This document shows, piece by piece, positions 1 to 5,173 of a stretch of 9,355 bases of DNA (position 1 is the first letter of the stretch; each line of letters opens with the position of its first letter). Position numbers and translations under genes: made by a program. The DNA lies in NCBI GenBank assembly GCA_002347405.1, contig DDXB01000068.1:57542-66896 (forward strand), given 5' to 3'. Origin of the DNA: Rhodocyclaceae bacterium UBA2271. Its GTDB lineage: Bacteria; Pseudomonadota; Gammaproteobacteria; Burkholderiales; Rhodocyclaceae. The notes under the pieces were generated by a model. The model was not told the origin of the DNA, made no database searches, and was given only the letters and a program-made list of their open reading frames with translations.

Positions 1-1
1 G

Positions 2-718
2 GGGGGCAGCGAGCCGGGGTTGTGACCGAAGGAAATCCCTGTGGGACGAGCGTGGGGGGCCAAGAAATTCGGCGCTGGCGATACGGCGTATGTTCAATGC
101 AGCGAGCCGCTGTCGCGCAAGTAAATAGATGTTGCACAGCCATTTGCCATCGGGCTTGGCGACAAATGCTTCTGCTGCGCGGCGGTCATGTGCGATGAAT
201 GCCGCGCGCACCTCGCCGCCGACTTCGAAATTGTCCGGACCGATGGCCGGCCCGAGCCAGGCCATGAGCCGTTCTCCCGGCAGCCCCATGGCCCCCACCG
301 TGGACTCGATGACGCCGCTCGCCAGGCCACGCCAGCCGGCATGCGCGGCAGCGACCGTGCTGCCGTCCTCGTCGCAGAGCAGCACAGGCAGGCAGTCTGC
401 GGTGAGTACGGCGCATACCACGCCGGGCGCGCGGGTGAAGGCGGCGTCGGCTTCCGGCGGCGCTGCAGTGCCGGCAAACTGTGCGTCGATACATTCAATG
501 CCATGCACCTGCTGCAGCCAGACCGGCTCGGATGGCAGGTGTCGGCGCAGCAGGCGGCGGTTTGCGGCGACGGCCTCCGCCGCGTCGCCGACATGGTCGC
601 CGAGGTTGAGGCTGGCGAAGGGCGCGCTGCTGACGCCGCCCAGCCGTGTCGTTACCAGCGCCCGCACATGCGGCGGCGCCGGCCAGTCGGGAATAATGAA
701 GCCGGCGAATTCATTCAC
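2..718 (-). CDS. pgeF: Peptidoglycan editing factor PgeF (YfiH/laccase-domain family), incomplete, C-terminus probably altered
   Basis: This family removes wrongly incorporated amino acids such as L-serine from peptidoglycan precursors; older annotations call it a multicopper polyphenol oxidase. The frame begins with GTG at 718-716, overlaps the end of rluD by 8 bases, and stays open for 239 codons to the window edge. Family motifs appear in order: TTRLGGVS near residue 23, WLQQVHG with His72, TADCLP with Cys109, AHAGWRG with His126, and LGPAIGP near 155. His72, Cys109 and His126 match the metal-binding active-site residues. From about residue 212 (position about 85 downwards) the translation no longer resembles the family. 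The expected C-terminal CTYS and FFSYRRDG-TGR-type motifs are absent. The gene may be interrupted by a repeat or the sequence may join wrongly there. The start is chosen because no ATG precedes the conserved region in this frame. The rluD-pgeF order matches E. coli. Confidence 0.85.
   Translation of the reverse strand, partial: MNEFAGFIIPDWPAPPHVRALVTTRLGGVSSAPFASLNLGDHVGDAAEAVAANRRLLRRHLPSEPVWLQQVHGIECIDAQFAGTAAPPEADAAFTRAPGVVCAVLTADCLPVLLCDEDGSTVAAAHAGWRGLASGVIESTVGAMGLPGERLMAWLGPAIGPDNFEVGGEVRAAFIAHDRRAAEAFVAKPDGKWLCNIYLLARQRLAALNIRRIASAEFLGPPRSSHRDFLRSQPRLAAP
22..47. repeat. Short repeat, copy 1 (matches 7726-7751)
   Basis: These 26 bases match positions 7726-7751 at 22 of 26 by my count, in the same orientation. 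On the minus strand the two copies translate in one frame as PTGISFGH and PTEISFGH. This copy sits in the part of pgeF where family similarity has ended. I cannot name the repeat family, and the copy may be part of a longer element cut by the window edge. Confidence 0.5.
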
Positions 719-1658
719 CGCGCAAGACTTCAAGCAAGGCTGCGAAATCCGCCGGTGGCGACGTTTCCCAGGCCATGTCCGCGCCCGAATCCGGATGGAC
801 CAGCGCCAGCCGCCAGGCGTGCAAGGCCTGGCGCGGGAAAGCGTCGAGCGTCGGGTTGCCACTTTTCCCCTTGCAGTAGGTCGTATCGCCGACCAGCGGG
901 TGGCCGATGCTGGCCATATGCACACGGATCTGATGCGTGCGGCCGGTTTCGAGCCGGCACTCGAGCAGCGTGCAGCGCGCGAAACGTTCTTTCACCCCAT
1001 AGTGAGTGCGTGCTTCCTTGCCGCCATGCTTCAGGACGGCCATTTTGGTGCGCTGCGCCGGATGGCGGCCGAGCGGGGCATCCACCGTCCCGGAAGCGGC
1101 GACTTTGCCCCGCGCCAGCGCGAGATAGTGGCGTTTGACCGTGCGCGCCTGCAACTGGCGCACCAGATCGGTTTGCGCCGTCAGGGTCTTGGCGACCACC
1201 AGCAGGCCGGAGGTTTCCTTGTCGAGCCGATGCACGATGCCGGCGCGCGGGATGCCGGCCAGTGCCGGCACGTGGTGAAGCAGCGCGTTCATCAGGGTGC
1301 CGGAGGCATTGCCGTTGCCCGGATGCATTACCAGACCGGCCGGCTTGTCGATGACAATCAGGGCGTCGTCCTCATACACGATGGGCAGCGCGATGTCCTC
1401 CGCCGCATTGGCAAAAGTCGGCGCTGGCGGGACGGCGATGCGAATGCGTTCGCCTCCCCATACCTTGCGCTTCGGATCGGCGAGGTTGCCATCGAGTGTG
1501 ATCAGGCCCTCGCGCAGCCAGTTCTGCAGGCGGCTGCGCGAATGCTCAGGCACTTGCCTGGCCAACGCGGCATCCAGCCGCATGCCGGAACAATCAGGCG
1601 GAACCGCGAATTCCGTTGGGGAGATATAATCGGCCGTCTTTATTTGGGGTTCGTTCAT
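711..1658 (-). CDS. rluD: 23S rRNA pseudouridine(1911/1915/1917) synthase RluD
   Basis: RluD converts three uridines in helix 69 of 23S rRNA to pseudouridine. With the start at 1658 it has 315 residues, close to E. coli RluD (326). An S4-like RNA-binding domain lies at about residues 20-80 (MRLDAALA, then SRSRLQNWL and GGERIRI). The catalytic domain follows, with GIVHRLDKETSGL around Asp146, the catalytic aspartate. GRTHQIRVHMA and HPLVGD come later. The frame is open further upstream, but similarity begins at the double ATG at 1661 and 1658. The longer form would cover about 134 bases of bamD, so I reject it. No strong ribosome-binding site is visible. The 3' end overlaps pgeF by 8 bases, which suggests coupled translation. 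Confidence 0.95.
   Translation of the reverse strand: MNEPQIKTADYISPTEFAVPPDCSGMRLDAALARQVPEHSRSRLQNWLREGLITLDGNLADPKRKVWGGERIRIAVPPAPTFANAAEDIALPIVYEDDALIVIDKPAGLVMHPGNGNASGTLMNALLHHVPALAGIPRAGIVHRLDKETSGLLVVAKTLTAQTDLVRQLQARTVKRHYLALARGKVAASGTVDAPLGRHPAQRTKMAVLKHGGKEARTHYGVKERFARCTLLECRLETGRTHQIRVHMASIGHPLVGDTTYCKGKSGNPTLDAFPRQALHAWRLALVHPDSGADMAWETSPPADFAALLEVLRGE
1625..1630 (+). promoter_or_regulatory. Candidate bamD -10 element inside rluD
   Basis: A perfect TATAAT lies 30 bases before the bamD ATG, within the first codons of rluD on the other strand. Initiation about 7 bases later would give a leader near 22 bases. I see no good -35 at the usual spacing (1602-1607 reads AACCGC), so this is a candidate only. 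It is attractive because bamD has no upstream intergenic space. Confidence 0.45.
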
Positions 1659-1659
1659 C

Positions 1660-2454
1660 ATGCGTAGTGTAGCCGCCCTGCTTGCCGTTCTTTCGCTGAC
1701 TTTCTTCGCCGGTTGCGGCCTGCTGCCCGACCAGGTGGATGAAACCGCCGGTTGGTCGGCCAACAAGCTGTATGCCGAAGCCAAGACCGCCATGGGCGAT
1801 GGTGCCTACGACAAGGCCATCAAATTATTCGAGAAGCTCGAAGCGCGTTACCCCTACGGGCGCTTTGCCCAGCAGGCGCAGCTCGAGGTCGCCTACGCGC
1901 ATTACAAGCAGCAGGAGAAGGTGCAGGCGATTGCCGCTTGCGACCGTTTCATCCGCCTGCACCCGAATCACCCCAACGTCGACTACGCCTACTATCTGAA
2001 GGGGCTGGTCAATTTCAACGAGGATCTCGGTCTGCTGGGCTACGTCGCCATGCAGGACCTGACCGAGCGCGACCCGAAGGCGGCGCAGGAATCCTTTGAG
2101 TCCTTCAAGGCGCTGGTCGACCGGTTTCCCGACAGCAAGTACGCCAAGGACGCGACGCTGCGCATGGCCTATCTGGTGAATGCGCTGGCTTCGCACGAGG
2201 TGCATGTCGCGCGTTACTACATGAAGCGCGGTGCCTATGTTGCGGCCGTCAATCGCGCGCAGTCCTCGATCAAGACCTTCCCCAACGCGCCGGCCAACGA
2301 GGAAGCGCTGTTCGTCATGATCAAGGCTTACGACGCCCTCAACATGGCCGACCTGCGCGATGATACCGAGCGCGTCATGAAGAAGAACTTCCCCAACAGT
2401 GAGTACTACAAGCGCGGCCTGAACAAGGTCGAGCCGTGGTGGAAGCTCTGGTAA
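1660..2454 (+). CDS. bamD: Outer membrane protein assembly factor BamD (lipoprotein)
   Basis: BamD is the essential lipoprotein of the BAM complex, which inserts beta-barrel proteins into the outer membrane. The product has 264 residues, close to the usual 245-270. A short lipoprotein signal peptide (residues 1-18) ends in a lipobox, FFAGC, with Cys19 as the lipidated residue. TPR-like helical repeats follow: LYAEAKTAMGDGAYDKAIKLF (about 38-58), then segments around 70-90, 107-155 and 190-240. Family phrases include RYPYGRFA, LHPNHPNVDYAYY, RFPDSKYAKDA and FPNSEYYKRG. No in-frame start exists upstream before a stop at 1627-1629, so ATG 1660 is the only choice. A weak GGGG lies about 10 bases upstream. 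The gene diverges from rluD, as in E. coli, but with no gap between start codons. Confidence 0.96.
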   Translation: MRSVAALLAVLSLTFFAGCGLLPDQVDETAGWSANKLYAEAKTAMGDGAYDKAIKLFEKLEARYPYGRFAQQAQLEVAYAHYKQQEKVQAIAACDRFIRLHPNHPNVDYAYYLKGLVNFNEDLGLLGYVAMQDLTERDPKAAQESFESFKALVDRFPDSKYAKDATLRMAYLVNALASHEVHVARYYMKRGAYVAAVNRAQSSIKTFPNAPANEEALFVMIKAYDALNMADLRDDTERVMKKNFPNSEYYKRGLNKVEPWWKLW

Positions 2455-2476
2455 CAATTTCTCCCGCCCCCCTTTG

Positions 2477-2650
2477 TTCGGCTGCGCCGAATCCCTCGCT
2501 GCACTCAGGACCGCCACCTCGTGGCGTCCTGCGTCCTGCGGCCCCCCTCGCGGGGGGTTCTAGCTTGTTTTTTGCCTTCGGCCGCCGCTACGCGGCTTAA
2601 CGCCGGCCTTGCCGGCATTAGCCTACGCCGCAACGGCGCGACTGCGTCGC
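2477..2650. repeat. Chain of short hairpins with three-base loops
   Basis: The DNA after bamD contains six perfect inverted repeats with stems of 5-6 pairs and three-base loops: 2477-2491, 2512-2526, 2584-2596, 2602-2616, 2626-2638 and 2638-2650. A seventh stem at 2542-2557 has a four-base loop. The stem sequences differ, so this is repetition of structure rather than of sequence. No gene is visible. The region could be a mosaic intergenic repeat, a transcript-stabilising 3' structure, or part of an uncharacterised mobile repeat. Confidence 0.6.
2541..2573 (+). terminator. Candidate rho-independent terminator after bamD
   Basis: A stem of six C and six G around TCGC (2542-2557) is followed by TTCTAGCTTGTTTTTT. 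The T-run begins several bases after the stem, so efficiency is uncertain. It lies about 90 bases after the bamD stop in a convergent intergenic region, where a terminator is expected. Confidence 0.4.
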
Positions 2651-2706
2651 TTGTTGTCGCTGCGCTCGCTTATTACGGGGTGCAACTATGAGCAGCGGAG
2701 CGGATT

Positions 2707-2756
2707 GCGGCTGGCGCCGCGTGCCGTCTCGCCTTGGGGAGGCCCGGCGGCGAGAC
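2707..2756. repeat. Pair of inverted repeats between bamD and rlmB
   Basis: A 5-pair stem with a four-base loop lies at 2707-2720. GTCTCGCC at 2726-2733 pairs perfectly with GGCGAGAC at 2749-2756 around a 15-base loop. These extend the structured part of the 447-base gap. I see no coding sequence here. Confidence 0.45.
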
Positions 2757-2783
2757 TGCTGTGGCGTGGGCTGCGGTGGTGCA

Positions 2784-2884
2784 GGTTTTCTCCCCTTTCC
2801 CTTGGCGGGAAATGGGCCGGGGGAAAGGGGGAGCCACCAGAAAGCCCTTTTCCCGCAAGGCGGGATAAGGGCGGCCCGGCGCAA
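2784..2884 (+). repeat. Palindromic intergenic repeat, copy 1 (inverted relative to 9045-9149)
   Basis: About 100 bases align closely with the reverse complement of 9045-9149. Shared blocks include GGGCCGGGGGA, GCCA-CAGAA-GCCCTT and AGGGCGGCCCGGCG. Each copy contains two imperfect palindromes of the CTCCC-GCAAG-CGGGAG type, resembling REP/BIME-like elements. This copy lies just before the rlmB stop on the convergent side. It would fold into two hairpins if transcribed and may help end or stabilise the bamD or rlmB transcripts. Confidence 0.7.
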
Positions 2885-2901
2885 ACGCTGCGTTTTTCAC
2901 T

Positions 2902-3639
2902 CTACCTCCTCTGGCGGCGCGCCTCGAACAGGCAGATCCCGCTCGCCACCGACACATTGAGGCTTTCGACCGAGCCGTACATCGGGATCTTCGCCAGTTC
3001 GTCGCAGGTGTCCTTCGTCAGGCGCCGCAGGCCTTCGCCTTCGGCGCCGAGCACCCAGGCCAGCGCGCCCTTCTGTTCGATGGCATACAGGTCCTTGCTG
3101 GCCTCGCCCGCCGCGCCGATGGTCCAGATGCCGCGTTCCTTGATCTCGCGCAGCGAGCGGGCGAGATTGGTCACGACGATGTAGGGCACGGTGTCGGCGG
3201 CGCCGCTGGCGACCTTGATGGCCGTGGCATTCAGGCCGCAGGCACGATCCTTGGGCGCCACCACGGCATGCGCCCCGGCCGCGTCGGCCACGCGCAGGCA
3301 GGCGCCCAGGTTGTGCGGGTCGGTGACGCCGTCAAGCACCAGCAGCAGAGCCGGCTCGGCAAGGCTGTCCAGTACGTCGTCGAGCGTCACATAGCGCTGC
3401 CGGGCGGCCACGCTGGCCACCACGCCCTGATGGCTCTCACCCTTCGCCATGCCATCGAGACGCGCCGTATCGACACTGACGATGCGGATGCCGCGCTCGC
3501 CGGCCAGCTTGACGAGGTCTTTGGCGCGAGCGTCCTGCCGTCCTGATGCGAGATAGATCTCGCGCACGCCCGCGGCGTCCTGGCGCAGCTTGGCGACGAC
3601 GGCGTGGAAGCCGTGGATCAGTCGGGTTTCTTCGCTCAT
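2902..3639 (-). CDS. rlmB: 23S rRNA (guanosine(2251)-2'-O)-methyltransferase RlmB
   Basis: RlmB is a SpoU/TrmH-type (SPOUT) enzyme that methylates the 2'-O of G2251 in the 23S rRNA P loop with S-adenosylmethionine. It has 245 residues; E. coli RlmB has 243. An N-terminal substrate-binding domain (residues 1-75) precedes the SPOUT domain. Motif 1 is DGVTDPHNLGACLR (103-116, Asn110 and Arg116). Motif 2 is VLGAEGEGLRRL (197-207, Glu200). Motif 3 is IPMYGSVESLNVSVASGICL (218-237), the trefoil-knot cofactor site. The start ATG at 3639 is the second of two copies in an 11-base tandem duplication, and only this one is in frame. The gene follows yeaD by 7 bases and is probably cotranscribed. In E. 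coli rlmB lies directly after rnr; here two genes and a repeat intervene. Confidence 0.95.
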   Translation of the reverse strand: MSEETRLIHGFHAVVAKLRQDAAGVREIYLASGRQDARAKDLVKLAGERGIRIVSVDTARLDGMAKGESHQGVVASVAARQRYVTLDDVLDSLAEPALLLVLDGVTDPHNLGACLRVADAAGAHAVVAPKDRACGLNATAIKVASGAADTVPYIVVTNLARSLREIKERGIWTIGAAGEASKDLYAIEQKGALAWVLGAEGEGLRRLTKDTCDELAKIPMYGSVESLNVSVASGICLFEARRQRR

Positions 3640-3650
3640 TCTTCGCTCAT
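3629..3650 (-). repeat. 11-base tandem duplication at the rlmB start
   Basis: ATGAGCGAAGA occurs twice in direct succession on the minus strand, at 3650-3640 and 3639-3629. The first ATG overlaps the yeaD stop as ATGA and encodes only M-S-E-E before a TGA, which overlaps the second ATG, again as ATGA. Because 11 is not a multiple of three, only the second ATG opens rlmB. The result is a four-codon minicistron between two genes. Confidence 0.9.
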
Positions 3651-4552
3651 GATTTGATGATGCGGTACTGGGCGGTCATGCGATGTGTTTCGCCCGGCGC
3701 GAGGGTGATCACGTCGTCGGCGGCATTCGCGGTCTCGACGCAGACCATTTTGTTCTCGCCATTTTTCCCGAAATCGCCCATCTGCGCGGCCTTTGCCGCG
3801 CCCGGATTCCACACCACGGTGGAGCGGCTGCCGGTGCTGGTGATGAGGATGGTGCGCTTCAATACCGGATCGATGATCCCGCAGCAGCCAGCGGTACCGA
3901 GATAGACGCGGTCCGTTTCGCCGTTGAAGGTCACCGCGCCCTTTTGTTTCTTGCGCTTGTCGCCGGCCAGCCGGTCGATGTAGGTGCAGCCGGCGAGTCC
4001 GGCGATGCTGGTCTGGCCGATGTCGCCGACCGCGAAATAAGTATGCAGCGCCTGACCGAGCTGGAAGGGTACGCTGCCGGAGTTCCGGGTAACGAGTGCG
4101 ACGACGAGTTCCTGACCGACGGTGACGTTGTAGCGGACGATCGAGGCATGCGGCCACTGCGCGAGCGCCGCGTCGCTCATCTCCGGCTTGAATTCGAGGC
4201 GCACGCGACCGTCGGGCAAGCGCCGCGCATCGAGCAATGTCCAGGGAATGGTGCGGGCGAAACCGTGGCCGGGATAGCCTGCTTCCGTTGCATGTTGGCC
4301 GAACCACGGCCAGCACAGCGGCACGCCACCGCGGATCGATTTGCCCGGGGCAAATTTGGCCTGGGACGACAGCCAGATCACCGGCTTCTGACCCTGCGGT
4401 TGCCAGCTCGTCACATGCGCGCCCTGCAAGGCGACGGTGCACTTCGAGAAGGGTGTCGTGACCTGAATGGAAATAAAGCCAGGCGCAATTTCGGTGAAGG
4501 AAAGAAAGTCGGCGTCGGTGAAACGGCGCTTGAGTTCGTCGATAGTTGTCAT
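3647..4552 (-). CDS. D-hexose-6-phosphate mutarotase (YeaD-type aldose 1-epimerase family)
   Basis: YeaD-type enzymes interconvert the alpha and beta anomers of hexose 6-phosphates such as glucose 6-phosphate, in the cytoplasm. The product has 301 residues; E. coli YeaD has 294. Family motifs are IRGGVPLCWPWFG (73-85), PGHGFAR (95-100, His96 and Arg100), QALHTYF (168-173, His170), YIDRL (191-195) and VCVETANA (270-277, Glu273). His96, His170 and Glu273 match the mutarotase active site. ATG 4552 is preceded by AAGGA at good spacing. Upstream lies a 183-base gap that holds repeat copy A, so any promoter for yeaD-rlmB is within or next to that repeat. The stop overlaps the first copy of the duplicated rlmB start. 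The family is clear; substrate preference is inferred. Confidence 0.9.
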   Translation of the reverse strand: MTTIDELKRRFTDADFLSFTEIAPGFISIQVTTPFSKCTVALQGAHVTSWQPQGQKPVIWLSSQAKFAPGKSIRGGVPLCWPWFGQHATEAGYPGHGFARTIPWTLLDARRLPDGRVRLEFKPEMSDAALAQWPHASIVRYNVTVGQELVVALVTRNSGSVPFQLGQALHTYFAVGDIGQTSIAGLAGCTYIDRLAGDKRKKQKGAVTFNGETDRVYLGTAGCCGIIDPVLKRTILITSTGSRSTVVWNPGAAKAAQMGDFGKNGENKMVCVETANAADDVITLAPGETHRMTAQYRIIKS

Positions 4553-4587
4553 GTCGGGGGTTCCTTGGTGGTTAATCCTAGAAAAAA

Positions 4588-4726
4588 CAGTTCACCACGG
4601 AGGACACGGTGATCACGGAGAAAAAACCAGGCGTTACAAAATAAGAGCATGTCGCCAGTTGGGTATGCCTGAATTTTGTGTGCTTGCGTCGTTTCTCCGT
4701 GTCCGCTGTGCTCTCTGTGGTGCGAA
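4588..4726. repeat. 139-base repeat with imperfect inverted ends, copy A (MITE-like)
   Basis: The segment matches 8479-8616 with 7 substitutions and one single-base indel by my count, about 94% identical. The first 50 and last 37 bases are identical between copies, and the changes fall in the middle. The ends are inverted to each other. After a 2-base offset, the left ACCACGGAGGACACGG... matches the reverse complement of the right end at 23 of 30 positions. There is no coding potential. It separates the HEAT-repeat gene from yeaD. It could be a small non-autonomous mobile element or a dispersed hairpin repeat. Confidence 0.85.
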
Positions 4727-4735
4727 ATGAGGTTT

Positions 4736-5173
4736 TTAGGTTAATTCTTCCAGACTTTCCGCCGCGATTTCCCTGACCTCGGCAGCCGGATCGTCGAGGC
4801 GTGCTTCCAGATAGCGCGCGGCGGCCGGCGCCCCGCTCAGCCCGAGGAAGTAACAGGCTTCGGTGCGCACGCGGGCGTCGCCGTGCATGCTCAGCATGCC
4901 GAGCGCCGGCACCAGCGCCTGCAGCGCAGGCGTAGCCGCCTGGCTTTCGAATACCGCGCTGGCGCCGATGCGTACGTTGATGCTGGCATCGGGATTGGCG
5001 ACGATCGGCAGCAGGTCGGCGAGCGCCGCCGGCACCCGACTGACCATCTCGATCACCTGCTTGAGCTGGCCCTCCATGAGCCAGATATGGAACTGCTCGG
5101 CGCGGTCGCGCATGCCGAGCCGCAAGGCCTCGCGCGTCGCCGGCGTGGCCCGGGCATATTCAAATTTCGTCAT
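4736..5173 (-). CDS. HEAT-repeat protein, function unknown
   Basis: The product is a soluble helical protein of 145 residues with no signal peptide. After a helical N-terminus (about 1-48), three HEAT-like helix pairs are visible at about 50-77 (LLPIVANPDASINVRIGASA), 86-113 (with DARVRTEACYFLGL) and 117-143 (with DDPAAEVREIAAESLEEL). The recurring D-x-x-V-R pattern followed by a small-residue helix is typical of HEAT/PBS-lyase-like repeats, which usually form protein-binding scaffolds. Its ATG shares one base with the rnr stop (TAATG), so translation is probably coupled to RNase R. That suggests, but does not show, a related role. I cannot assign a partner or substrate. Transcription continuing downstream would cross the repeat at 4588-4726. 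Confidence 0.8.
   Translation of the reverse strand: MTKFEYARATPATREALRLGMRDRAEQFHIWLMEGQLKQVIEMVSRVPAALADLLPIVANPDASINVRIGASAVFESQAATPALQALVPALGMLSMHGDARVRTEACYFLGLSGAPAAARYLEARLDDPAAEVREIAAESLEELT

Noticed and set aside
129..1667. A 512-codon plus-strand open frame opposite pgeF and rluD
   Set aside because: Both genes on the other strand carry intact family motifs. This frame crosses their boundary and resembles no protein I recognise.
2609..3184. A 191-codon plus-strand frame between bamD and within rlmB
   Set aside because: It begins in the hairpin region, crosses the palindromic repeat and then runs antisense to rlmB. Its Leu/Arg-rich start reflects repeat DNA.
3683..4612. A 309-codon plus-strand open frame opposite yeaD
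   Set aside because: It is a shadow of the mutarotase gene, which has its full motif set and a good ribosome-binding site.
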